From Vespula vulgaris (Eukaryota; Arthropoda; Insecta; Hymenoptera; Vespidae), in the NCBI RefSeq assembly GCF_905475345.1, contig NC_066602.1:372001-436000 (forward strand): a DNA stretch of 64,000 nucleotides, read 5' to 3'. The notes under the pieces were generated by a model, which saw only the letters and a program-made list of their open reading frames with translations, did not search any database and was not told the origin of the DNA. Shown piece after piece: positions 1-8,142 of this stretch (position 1 is its first letter; each line of letters starts with the position of its first letter). The position numbers and the translations under genes are program-made.

Positions 1-245
1 TCCCCTTTGATCCTTGCCCCGCGTCGAACTTCGTACGACCCTTCTACACATCTTTCTGAGCACAATCGCATATACCCTCCACCTAAAACCCCTCACGTTT
101 GGTTCTTTTGAAAACGCTAAATCCCACCCATTTCCTCGTACCACCGTTTCAAGCTTTATAAAATAGCGCCATATTGGTCTTTCAAAACTATGTCGGAAAA
201 ACACAAATATTTTTTCTTCTTTTCCCTTCTCCTAGATAGTCCCAA

Positions 246-338
246 TCACAACATGCACACAAGTGCAATAGTTAACGATGTTCCTCCTTTGGTTATGATT
301 TCCAACTGCTTGTTGAACTCATCTTCTGCTTTTACGAT
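246..338 (-). CDS. Candidate outward exon (EEW..KKQ family), unit 1
   Basis: A 31-codon minus-strand frame begins IVKAEDEFNKQLEIITKGG and ends in TGA. It aligns without gaps to the start of the plus-strand frame at 36279-36380 (HRIEKSKEWFKKQFENLTKE) and to the minus-strand frames near 26.8 and 54.7 kb (EEWLKKRWKILTNEGT). These copies differ greatly in sequence yet keep the same frame, the best protein-level signal I find in the window. The acceptor AG seen in the 27- and 36-kb copies is lost here (TAATGC in place of TATAGC), so this copy may be dead. I do not recognise the domain. It also resembles part of the neighbouring exon at 458-640 (QIVKAAEEADAAHEF), which suggests an internal exon duplication. 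Confidence 0.35.
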   Translation of the reverse strand: MVKAEDEFNKQLEIITKGGTSLTIALVCML

Positions 339-457
339 GCATTATATAATAAAAGATGAGATTAATATAGAAAATTGGATAAGTTACTTAACAAGTTATT
401 TATATCTGATCTCTTCGTACCTCGTTTATTAAAATTTAATATTGAAGTCGATTGTTG

Positions 458-717
458 CTATAATAATGCTGTAGCATTAGCAACATTGTTCTCAGACACC
501 ATATAATTAGCTTCCACTCTCACCAACATGGATTTCACATTATTTCCAAGATTTGTAATAAATTCGTGAGCAGCATCAGCTTCTTCCGCCGCTTTTACGA
601 TCTGACACATTAAATAACGAATGACATGTAACGCAAAATTCTATGAGAAATTATTTAAATTTTTATTCATATATTATTATTCACCTGCTCTCCTTCGTCT
701 AGCATCTTGTTTCCCAT
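458..717 (-). CDS. Candidate two-exon 71-aa reading frame (exons z and w), unit 1
   Basis: Read on the minus strand, exon z (685-717 from its ATG; exonic to 719) gives MGNKMLDEGEQ, then a 44-base intron GTGAAT..CTCATAG, then exon w (458-640) starting NFALHVIRYLMCQIVKAAEE and ending NATALL-stop. Four copies of the module (here and near 27.1, 44.9 and 55.0 kb) keep both splice sites and the open frame. Exon w differs between copies by one codon-sized indel (ADAAHEF against ADAYEF). Against coding: the substitutions between this copy and the 27-kb copy fall more in first and second than in third codon positions, and 44 bases is very short for an intron. No family recognised; the peptide looks soluble and helical. 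Confidence 0.33.
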
Positions 718-786
718 AACTAATATTCTTGATTACACTACTTGAAAGATATATGGATTCTTGATTTATATAAACTAATACAATAC

Positions 787-879
787 CTTAGGGATAGCTA
801 TAGTTAAGAGACATAAGGTCCGTCTCATCAATAGTAATACTTCGGTCGCCATCATAAAATCTGTATGAAAATTCAGTAA
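787..879 (-). CDS. Candidate exon y (hydrophobic), unit 1
   Basis: A 93-base minus-strand segment lies between a good acceptor (TTTTATTTCAG) and a GTATTG donor, open throughout as LLNFHTDFMMATEVLLLMRR and onward. The 27- and 55-kb copies read LLNFYKDFMMATGVLLLMRG and LMNFHTDFVMATGVLLLMRG. The segment is hydrophobic and could be a membrane helix. In this frame it does not join in phase to exon z, and a second frame (FYDG..DE..) is also open until a stop at the exon end. Which frame, if any, is used cannot be settled by reading. Confidence 0.25.
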
Positions 880-969
880 CTGAAATAAAACGTACTTATG
901 ATACAGATTTTATCTTGCATATTATGCTTTGGAATAAAAAATTTATATCTTATTCCCAAAATATCTTAC

Positions 970-1055
970 CATTCGATAAACACAGCATTGGTTGATTGAC
1001 TATTTAAATATAAGATTAAAGAGAAAAATGTTCTCGTTTCGTTATCTGGTTGATG
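970..1055 (-). CDS. Candidate exon x, unit 1
   Basis: On the minus strand the frame reads HQPDNETRTFFSLILYLNSQ and ends NAVFIE before a clean donor (ATG|GTAAGA). The 27.5-kb copy reads HQPDNEMKTFSCSILYLNGQ with the same ending. The plus-strand copies in R arms (10.6, 35.8 and 50.0 kb) end STNAAFTER or STKAVFAER at the same donor position. Conservation of the donor and of the NA(V/A)F(I/T)E ending across both orientations supports an exon. Continuing in phase into exon y gives an early stop, so the join is uncertain. Confidence 0.3.
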
Positions 1056-1199
1056 ATCGGACATTGACATTATCCATATAGGAAGTTTCGTCGGATGTAA
1101 GGAAGAACAGGAAGTACAATGTGAATATGTTTCACTTCTGTTGTCGAATGTTAAATTATCAAGGAGAGCATAATTGAAATTCTCCTATCTTCTCAGAAA

Positions 1200-1374
1200 G
1201 TAATTACAATTCAGATAACAGTCGATTCAGCTCCCTCCCAACGCTTCAAGGCTATTGCAATTGCTTTCGTCTCCGTTTCATCTTCTGTACCTCTGGAAGA
1301 GTTTACAATTCGTAGTTTACTTAAGAGTCATGACAGACCCTCAATTGTTCATTTAAATTGTGCAGTCATCAAAG
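1200..1374 (+). CDS. Candidate internal exon VITIQITVDSA, unit 1
   Basis: A 58-codon open stretch starts VITIQITVDSAPSQRFKAIA, continues through a serine/valine-rich segment (FVSVSSSVPLEEFTIRSL) and ends LNCAVIK before a GTAAAT donor. The copies at 45529-45703 and 55576-55750 are open over the same length and the 27.7-kb copy is open over most of it. The 55-kb copy differs by a mix of synonymous and conservative changes (VITIQIIIDSAPSQLFKAIG). The R-arm equivalents near 10.45 and 35.65 kb have stops. The antisense frame ending ESTVI-stop is also kept between copies, so the strand is not certain. Family not recognised. Confidence 0.33.
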
Positions 1375-1659
1375 GTAAATCGGGTTACGCCCTTTTAAGC
1401 GATATAAAATATCTTCTACGAGAAGCAACAAAATAATACTTAGGATGGCATTGATCACGAAAATCAGTTTCATTTCCGTAATATTCTATTGAAATTTGAG
1501 AATAAGTTACACACTAACGATTACCGATAAATTTACGTTATATCGATAAGGAACAAAAGACTAGTGAGAATGAAGAAATTGTACCGTTTGGATTGCTTGT
1601 AAGTTTCTTTGAGACCTATGACGCGTAGGCACGATTATTTAGCACTTACTTGCACATTA

Positions 1660-1870
1660 CTCGTTCAAAAATTTTTGAAAGGATGGCCTTCGCATGCGAG
1701 ACTCTTCCCCACATCGTCAGGTCCGAAGACCCAGCTAATTTTCTAGGCGTGGCTCGCTGAAAGGGGTTATTACATTCTAAGCTGATAAATCAATACCACG
1801 TATTACACGATAGAAAGAGCGGAAATGTCATGAGTTGTGAGGAAGTAAATTTCCGACTTGTTTTCAATCA
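1660..1870 (+). pseudogene. Remnant matching open frames at 28154 and 45979
   Basis: The homologous F-arm copies at 28154-28462 and 45979-46200 are open on the plus strand (MHITRSKIFERMAFACETLP and onward), but here the frame is closed by TGA within the string GTGGCTCGCTGA. The minus strand is open here instead, with an acceptor-like CTTTCAG, RATPRKLAGSSDLTMWGRVS and a GTAAGT donor, but the acceptor is missing in the 28- and 46-kb copies. Neither strand is open with proper signals in all copies, so I treat it as a decayed segment. Confidence 0.25.
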
Positions 1871-1899
1871 ACTGGACAAATTATTTTCCTTTTTTTGTT

Positions 1900-2950
1900 T
1901 TTGTTCTTTTCTGTCTCTTTCACCAACTGTTTCTTTACAATATACAATTAGAAATTAACTAAAGAATTTTGACAGACGCCTTTTATTATTTTTCTCAGTC
2001 CTTACCGTTAAAAATGTACATCATTTTCGAATCAAGTGTTAATTTCGAGTAAGAAGAATTCCAAGAGAATTTGTTTTACAATATTATCTTTTATTCTCTT
2101 TCTTTATTTAAGCTAACAACTATCTTTATTTAAGCTAACAATATGGATTCAGAGATAGTAATTAGTTATACTTATTTTTCATTTCGCGTAATTCGTTTGA
2201 ATGTGCTTTACGCAATGCATAACGATAACTTCCTATTCCACGGTTGAAAGAACCAAAAGGGATATGAGTGGAGGGAAAGGGATTTGTCCGCCAATCTCTT
2301 TTAATTTGAGTTGCTTGTGCCCTTTCCAGTAAACTATCATACAGAATAATCCACATTGCGTAACTGCATATTGTAAGAATCGGTTTTGCTTGGACTAATT
2401 CATCGCGCCCTTATTAATAGGTTAATCAAGAATTAATATTAAATGAAAAAGACTTAATTTTATTGTTGAAATTTTCTCATAATAAATTATTTTGTGTTCC
2501 TTAATATACACATTTTTAATTTCCATCTATCAAACGACGATCAAAAATGTTATATATGCAAACAATATTTTTTTCCCTGTTCATTTTATCATAAAAAAAT
2601 GGTATAATCGGCGAAGTGATCTGCATGTGAAGTATCTAATCGTTCTTTGAAATTTTCAGTATTTTGTTACAGTTCATCGTCAGGGCAGCGATTCATTATG
2701 TTAAAGCGCGAATTTTCAAAAGTGAAAAAAACAAAGCATATCCATATATACCATGGAAGTACACATTGAATTACACGTTATCCGTCGATGATATTCTAGT
2801 ATCTAAGATTATCAACGACTTCTAAAACTTCTGCAATGCTTCAGGAAATACCATATATTATCGTGCTGGAATAACCAACAAGGTATATCCTTTTGAAACA
2901 TCGTCCTTTTCTCTGCCTTTCCCGTGGTACCATGTTCAATACCGTGTTCG
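1900..2950. other. F-arm spacer without recognisable genes
   Basis: A+T-rich F-arm DNA, closely matched at 56276-57326 and more distantly at 28400-29440 and 46220-46820. Only short chance frames occur. It contains an imperfect doubled segment of about 20 bases (TCTTTATTTAAGCTAAC) near 2100-2140, shared with 56476-56516. Confidence 0.6.
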
Positions 2951-3170
2951 TCAGCTGATCGATATTAAACGGAAAGGGAAAGAATGAATACAAAAGTTAT
3001 AATGGCCATGACGACGAACCTGCTCGAGTCTAATATAGTACAGTTTCACGAAGCTACAGAGAGAACATCCCTTCAAAGGAACCAAAGCTAAGCAGCTTCG
3101 TAAGAGGATATAAGCGATTGCGTTCGGAAAAGTTCGTCGAAGAGACATCAGACGGTGCACGCGAATCGTG
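2951..3170 (+). pseudogene. Degenerate copy of the KGSKW..RLCSE segment
   Basis: By nucleotide alignment this is the unit-1 version of the inward frame seen best at 38701-38946 and 42833-43078 (EYPVLKGSKWVLARGYNRLC). Here the recognisable strings (CAAAGGAACCAAAGC, GTTCGTCGAAGAGACATCAG) remain but the frame is broken by stops and indels. Similar decayed versions lie at 29520-29690, and inverted ones at 1-190, 26466-26700 and 54340-54570. Confidence 0.35.
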
Positions 3171-3408
3171 GATCAAAGTGGAATTTTTGCTCTAATGAAG
3201 GAACGTTCCTTCGTATATAAGAAGATTACTTCGCGGAATCTTTATAGATTCCATCTTTTTGAACCCTCAAAAGAATTCAATGCAGCCGGGAAAGTAAGAT
3301 AAAGATCAATTAAAACGTCGACTGTGTTCCTGTTTATCGAACTATGTTTATTTTGATAGCAATTATTTAGGAAATTATATATACCGTAACTATATTTATT
3401 TCATTGCC

Positions 3409-3669
3409 ATGAGTGAAATTGACAACGATAAGGAAAAACTTGGGGCGATTAAGAATGATTCCGAAAAGGAACATCTGCGAATCAATCTTGAAGAAGAAGA
3501 GGAAGAAGGAGGAGATACAGGATATGAAGATGGCCAAGGTGAGTGTAAAGATTATTCGTCCACGCTCGCACACGATTTATTAGACGATAGATTTTATCTC
3601 GACGACGATGATTCCACAGATAAATTTAATTCTAGTCAAAACGATGTTCGTCTTTCGGAAATTTTCTAA
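3409..3669 (+). CDS. Acidic 86-aa frame MSEID, unit 1 (candidate first exon)
   Basis: The frame begins MSEIDNDKEKLGAIKNDSEK, has a run of glutamates (residues about 30-36) and an aspartate cluster near residues 64-68. A textbook donor (CAAG|GTGAGT, exon end 3538) falls after GYEDGQ, so residues 1-43 may be a first coding exon and the rest intron read-through. The diverged copy at 29931-30074 starts MSEIGKDNLETIKNDSKKED and keeps the frame despite a two-codon deletion. The 46-kb F arm has lost it in a 1.6-kb deletion. A second near-identical copy is at 57785. An acidic, disordered peptide of unknown role. Confidence 0.38.
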   Translation: MSEIDNDKEKLGAIKNDSEKEHLRINLEEEEEEGGDTGYEDGQGECKDYSSTLAHDLLDDRFYLDDDDSTDKFNSSQNDVRLSEIF

Positions 3670-4126
3670 CACGGTGTATCCTAAGATCGAAGTTATACGG
3701 ATCGTCGAGACCTATCGGAGATAATAAAATAATAAGGAAAAAACAGAAAATGATATCGAGAATAGAAACGATTATGAGAATGGAAGGTTTAATCATGAAT
3801 TGCAGGATAAGCTCATAAAAGTCGAAATAAAATTAAGGTAGATTTAAATGATTAAATTTTCAAAACGGTTAAACCTGTAGGGACGATTAAAGGATTTACC
3901 GATTTGTTCCATATTTACGTCACATTGACATCGTTATTCCATCAAATTAAATTAAGTAATCATTTGCTTAAATTAAAAACTGATGATATGTTGAATCAAT
4001 CTTCTAAGGTGCTTGTCATAATATTCTCTTCGTTTGCTTAAAAGAGATTAATAATATTTAATTAACGTTTTAGTGTAATATTGTAAATTCAACGATGTAA
4101 TTTGCTATGTAGTCAGGATTCTCTCG
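3670..4126. other. F-arm spacer
   Basis: A+T-rich sequence with no frame of note. Copied at 58046-58502. Absent from the 30-kb and 46-kb F arms. Confidence 0.55.
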
Positions 4127-4390
4127 TTAGTACGTTTTGATTGGGATTTGAAGAAAATCCATCTGCATATTACGATCCTCCCTACGTATCAAGTACCTTC
4201 GTTTTAATCGATTAGGTATTATTTCTCTCCATCCTTGATTGTCCTTTGGCACGCTTGGATGGAGCAGTACAGGTGGACGGGAATGAGTGGCTCGGTCCTG
4301 TGAACGTAACACGCGTATCTGATTTTGATAACATGACAGGTATTTTTTCATTTGTCTATCCCTTATCAAACGAATAACAGCATCAGACAA
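4127..4390 (-). CDS. Candidate outward frame with QMKKYLS motif, F arm of unit 1
   Basis: An 87-codon minus-strand frame contains RDRQMKKYLSCYQNQIRVLR followed by a proline-rich RPPVLLHPSVPKDNQGW stretch. The same QMKKYLS..QN core occurs in the R arms on the plus strand at 8143-8418, 22003-22110, 25976-26125, 48186-48290 and 62516-62791, and in F arms on the minus strand at 17.7, 30.2, 46.8 and 58.5 kb. It therefore always faces away from the P module. Differences between copies are nearly all amino-acid changing, so constraint is not shown. Family unknown. Confidence 0.33.
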   Translation of the reverse strand: MSDAVIRLIRDRQMKKYLSCYQNQIRVLRSQDRATHSRPPVLLHPSVPKDNQGWREIIPNRLKRRYLIRREDRNMQMDFLQIPIKTY

Positions 4391-4905
4391 TTGGATGATA
4401 CGATTGTATAACTCAATTATCTATTTAAATGTATCCTTTAATCACTCGGCTACATCTTTTCATAGCTATGGACGCGATACTGATTTAATTATTCCGTTCG
4501 ATAAGCGAGGATTATATTATATTTCTAGTAAGATAATATTTGGAGTTTCGTAATGTACTATCCCAAAGATTTTTTTTTTCTAAATACGAGTATATTGAAT
4601 GTAACACTATCATAATATTTCCCCCAACACAGGAGAGATCTATTATATTTCCTTCTAGCCATCGTTATTTGATCAAACGATCAATATCGTGCACGACATA
4701 AGTTATAAATATCGTAGGAAGATTCTCCATGAGATTGATTACCATTTCGTTTAAATACGATATTTTGAATTCTACTTTTTTGTTAATGTCGACATTTTGT
4801 CCCAAAAAGTGAATAAATATGAATTAGTCAATATAAACAAAAATTTCCTCTCGGAACGAAGGTAAACACAATTCGATTTTGACACAGTGAAACGATCGAA
4901 AAGAT
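4391..4905. repeat. F arm, inverted partner of 7700-8200
   Basis: The strings around GTCGACATT, GATCTATTATATTTCC and CTATCGTTCGA-like positions recur reverse-complemented in the R arm at 7700-8200, which defines the palindrome here. No gene seen. Confidence 0.6.
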
Positions 4906-5145
4906 ATGAATATGGAGAATGAAGAACAGTGGTATCAAAGGAGGAAAAGGGATCAAAAGGAGGAAAGAAAGATAAAGGCGAGAAGAAATTTCCCTTTTAC
5001 GGTAATATTGATCCAAAGTTATTGTCAACATTGTGAAGAGATAATCGGGGGTGCCACCGTCGTGAATATATGTGAGAGGGAGTGGGACCAAACAGCGCAT
5101 GCTCGACTTACTATACGAGGGGTTACGAGCCATCCGCGGAAATAA
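4906..5145 (+). CDS. 79-aa frame MNMENEEQWYQRR upstream of P module 1
   Basis: This plus-strand frame starts MNMENEEQWYQRRKRDQKEE, is strongly basic in its first half and has a QSYCQHCEEI segment with two cysteines. It ends about 80 bases before the TATA box at 5223. The unit-2 copy (18475 on) is cut short by TAA after SIQSYC, and the unit-3 copy (31000 on) is cut by TAA after MNMENE. Only units 1 and 4 are full length, differing by one Arg to Gly change. It may be a relic or a chance frame in the promoter-proximal DNA. Confidence 0.22.
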   Translation: MNMENEEQWYQRRKRDQKEERKIKARRNFPFTVILIQSYCQHCEEIIGGATVVNICEREWDQTAHARLTIRGVTSHPRK

Positions 5146-5222
5146 TATGAACCGTTCATTCTGTTTCGAGTCGCCCGGCAAGCACGTTCTCGTGAGCTTT
5201 GAAGATGGACGGACCGGAGTAA

Positions 5223-5230
5223 TATAAAAG
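5223..5230 (+). promoter_or_regulatory. TATA box of P module 1, plus strand
   Basis: TATAAAAG sits 27 bases before a conserved ATG in all four P modules, inside a block conserved through the first splice donor. With usual TATA to start-site spacing, transcription would begin very near that ATG, which weakens the ATG as a translation start. A mirror-image element on the minus strand lies at 7315-7322. Confidence 0.55.
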
Positions 5231-5249
5231 CGCCTCTCCAGTCCGAATA

Positions 5250-5880
5250 ATGGAAACCATCTGTAGCATTTTAAGCAACACGCTATCGGTTAGTTAAATC
5301 ATTTTTGTATTTTATATATTTATAGTTTAATATTAACGTATTATACTGTATTTTATATAATTTTTTGTTCAATTCTACTGTTCTATATATAGCATATTAT
5401 ATAATACATCATAGAAAGTTGTATAGTTTTTTATTATTATTTTACACTATATATTACATGGTGCAATTTGTCTCGGATATATTATTGTATAATATTAAAC
5501 AGAGAAAATAGTATAATTGGGGTTATCTGTCCGAAAATTTAGTGAAATATTTAGATAATACGAATATCCCTTGGAATGGTTACATTTGACAGTCTCCTTT
5601 TTTAATTGACGGGTTCTTACAGAACTATCTTTCGATAAATGAATAGTAATACATTATGAAGAATAGTAGTATTATTACATTCTGCTTAAAATCAGCTCAT
5701 ATATTTCCTCTTTTATTTACTATTCAAAAACAGGTAAAAATTATATAAAGTTAAACTGATATTTCCGTCTATTTCCAGGATATAGTTTTCGATGCGGCGT
5801 CACCACATACTTTGCGAACAGTCGATATTCCTTATATAAACGTCAAGAAGAGTGGACCGCATAATTCAAGGAATCATTAA
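5250..5880 (+). CDS. Candidate spliced 46-aa peptide, P module 1
   Basis: Exon 1 (5250-5288) reads METICSILSNTLS and ends in phase 0 at a GTTAGT donor. After a 490-base intron with acceptor TATTTCCAG, exon 2 (5779-5928) reads DIVFDAASPHTLRTVDIPYI and ends NSRNH-TAA at 5880. Unit 2 encodes the same peptide with one residue changed (H to N) and a TAG stop; unit 4 is identical. The partial copy at 39674-39742 keeps DI..DA..PH and NSRNH-stop in frame. Identity between units 1 and 2 falls sharply just after the stop codon. Caution: the identity run also covers about 100 bases of intron upstream, so gene conversion could explain it, and the ATG lies close to the predicted start site. Unknown family. 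Confidence 0.42.
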
Positions 5881-6465
5881 AGAGGAATATTAAAGGCTAC
5901 CACGAGCATTTATTCCTGGCAATATCCTGTAAGTAATTTTTTATTTTCTTGATTAGCAGCGTGTAATAATTATAATAACAAATTTTGTGAAAATTCTGCT
6001 TTTAATTTCTAATTTGATCGTATTGTATTCTTATAGCTTTGGAAACAATGACCCTACAGATTGGCTTCCCATATCATGTTGCATAAATTAGACATCTGTA
6101 ACACTTCTGATTCTAATGATGCATACGTCGATATATTATTAAGGATACTTAGTAAAATGTTTGCAATAATATAAAATCACCTTGGAATGTTAACACTGAC
6201 CAGTCTCCTTTTTTGATTAATTAACAATTATTACAAAAGTGTATTTCATTCGATCAATAGTGATATGATATTACGGGTTAAAAGTTATCATGAATCTCAC
6301 CCTCTAATATCTTTCATAGTAATAATTTGCTTAATTATGTTTATTCATAGAGAGAGATACTGCTATTTTCGCTGGTTCATTACATATTTTACAATTACCG
6401 TAGAGAAACACTTAATTAATATTTTTCATTATATACACATTCGTAATTTTCTTCATTCTTTGCAG

Positions 6466-6588
6466 GCGGTTGCGACAGAGCTTCGATGTTTACTCGTCGG
6501 AGTAGAAAGGATGACTGATCCGGTAACTGTCCAAATCAATCATTTTACGACTTTACAGATAGCGAACGACCGCCATTTCAAAATTTAA
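6466..6588 (+). other. Third exon of the P-module transcription unit, unit 1
   Basis: The exon follows a 537-base intron that starts with a GTAAGT donor at 5929 and ends TTCTTTGCAG. The acceptor is kept in all four modules (TTTTTTTCAG in unit 2). In the frame set by exon 1 it is open as AVATELRCLLVGVERMTDPV and onward to a stop at 6588, so only the single stop at 5878-5880 separates the two halves of an otherwise continuous frame. If the short peptide is real this is 3' untranslated sequence. Confidence 0.45.
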
Positions 6589-6599
6589 GTCTATCGGAA

Positions 6600-6605
6600 A
6601 ATAAA
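6600..6605 (+). terminator. AATAAA polyadenylation signal, P module 1
   Basis: AATAAA lies just after the third exon's stop, in a GGAAAATAAATTAAAA context. It is preserved in all four P modules (20159, 32766, 60975) and fits the 3' end of a transcript of about 1.35 kb genomic length starting near 5253. Confidence 0.5.
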
Positions 6606-6935
6606 TTAAAAATAGTTGTTGCTTTGCAGGTGTCCCGTGGGGCGTTTAACGGAATGTTACTAAAACAGTGGTTTATTTAACTTCTCGTCCATCTATTTTG
6701 TTCAAATGGATTTAAAATTACCGAAAGTATTAAGTTTGAAGTTCTCCGCTGTGGAAAGTGAAGATAACCGTTAAATTCATTCAAAGGTTCGTTTTTGTTG
6801 ACATTATACGTAGCGACGCAATTCAGATGCAACCACTCTGAGATTAAAATTAGAAATTGTTGAGATATTAGGTTAAAATTATTTCATGTTCCTCGCGCGT
6901 TACGATCTTCGTAATATTTAAACGAATATGTGTAT

Positions 6936-6964
6936 ACACACGCGCACACACACACACACACACA
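6936..6964. repeat. CA microsatellite in P module 1
   Basis: A short CA/CG tract ends just before TTTATATATATG. The same position holds a long (TATG)n in unit 2 and a (TA)n in unit 3. Confidence 0.9.
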
Positions 6965-7154
6965 TTTATATATATGTATGTAGAGAATCTATCTGCCGTC
7001 TGAAAAGTATAATGAAAACTTCTTTCATGCACATAGCAAATATAAGGAAAAATTTTATATAATTTTTTCGCCAAGCTAACTTCAAACAATATGTAATGAA
7101 CTTACAAAGTTCTAAGTGAAAATTGTTTTATCCTGCTCTATTTATAATTACGTC

Positions 7155-7295
7155 TTACAGGACTGACTGTATAAAAACAATAATGATCCCGCTGAATAAT
7201 GAATAGAGGTAATGATAATTGAAGAAAAGAAACATTAAAATAGGCCGTATCTTATCGAGAGTGTTGTTTAAAATGATATAGACGATATAGTCCAT
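7155..7295 (-). CDS. Mirror-image first exon and 46-aa hydrophobic frame, P module 1
   Basis: On the minus strand, ATG at 7295 lies 27 bases after a TATATAAG box, exactly the spacing on the opposite side of the module. The frame starts MDYIVYIILNNTLDKIRPIL and is very hydrophobic. Its first residues align with METICSILSNTLS of the plus-strand exon with one codon inserted, so the two are inverted paralogues. The GT donor of the plus-strand version is not kept. Unit 2 reads MEYIVYIILNNILDKIKLIL, then diverges after an indel; unit 3 stops after eight codons. Likely a decayed arm copy, although its promoter is kept. Confidence 0.28.
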   Translation of the reverse strand: MDYIVYIILNNTLDKIRPILMFLFFNYHYLYSLFSGIIIVFIQSVL

Positions 7296-7314
7296 TATTG
7301 TACCTGGGGGGGTG

Positions 7315-7322
7315 CTTATATA
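7315..7322 (-). promoter_or_regulatory. Convergent TATA box, minus strand, P module 1
   Basis: Read on the minus strand this is TATATAAG followed by a run of seven C residues. The flanking order (TATA, AATGG, ATTTTAA.CAACAC.CT) matches the plus-strand promoter at 5223 in reverse. The same element occurs at 20988-20995, 33508-33515 and 61690-61697. It points at the plus-strand promoter from 2.1 kb away. Confidence 0.45.
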
Positions 7323-8142
7323 TCGTTCCACCTTCTGAAGTTCCTAGAACCTGCATGGATGACTACTAGAGTCAGAATCAACAGCTTGTATTACTCTTTA
7401 AAGAACACAATAAATTCAATGATCATATTAAATTTTTTTACCATTTATTTCGGCCACCACTATTTTGCAGATATTAACGAGATTTTATGTCATCCGTGGT
7501 AACCTCATCACAATGTTACCAGTAATAATGGATAGATAATTTCACAAGGGGAAATTTCTTTTTGGTTTTATCCTTCCTTTTGCCATTCGATTCCGCTTAT
7601 CGGTCATTCTATATACCTCATCTCTCCCTTGTGATTATTTTACTTTGTAAGCATCGAATTTGGTTTATCTACTTTTCAATGAGGACCGTATGTTTGAGGT
7701 ACATATTTATTCATATTTATATAATTATCGTGAAGAGAATGTCGACATTATCAAGAAAAGGAGTCTTCCAAAATTATATTTAAAAAAAAAAGATTATCTC
7801 AAGGAGTAGCTATCTTTCCACAACATTTATAACTTTTACTTTGAACGAAGTCGAGCGTTTGATCGAACAACGATAGTAAGAAAACAATATAATAGATCTA
7901 TACTATATTGGGGGAAGTATTATGTAAATGTTTATTATATGTACGCTTATGGAGATATTTAATCATTCGAGTAAATATTAGAAAAATGCCAAGTAAATTT
8001 GTCATATTATATTACTAGAAGTATAATGAAGTCGTTTCTATACTCGGTTATACGGTTACACGAACCGAGAAAGATAATATTTCCCGAGGAAGTAAATAGT
8101 TTGAAGCGTAGTATAGGAAATATTTTATTATTCGAAATATAA

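Larger units (their letters stand above)
1..1414. repeat. Young segmental duplicate A, copy 1
   Basis: This stretch matches 44330-45743 at a constant offset of 44329 with only about three differences seen (near 970, 1319 and 1402). It starts before the window. It holds the tail of an R arm (1-190) and a candidate outward exon cluster on the minus strand (246-1055). At about 1415 the close match to the 44-kb copy weakens and a near-perfect match to the 55.8-kb copy begins, so the block edge is a switch of nearest relative and not the end of homology. Confidence 0.9.

Noticed and set aside
2162..2356. Minus-strand 64-codon frame MWIILYDSLLERAQ (copy at 56538)
   Set aside because: Present only in the two near-identical young copies; closed in the 28.7- and 46.6-kb relatives and without splice or start signals.
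4828..5181. Minus-strand 117-codon frame opposite the MNMENE frame (copy at 59204)
   Set aside because: Strong low-complexity hydrophobic tail from reading A-rich, purine-rich DNA backwards; broken in units 2 and 3.
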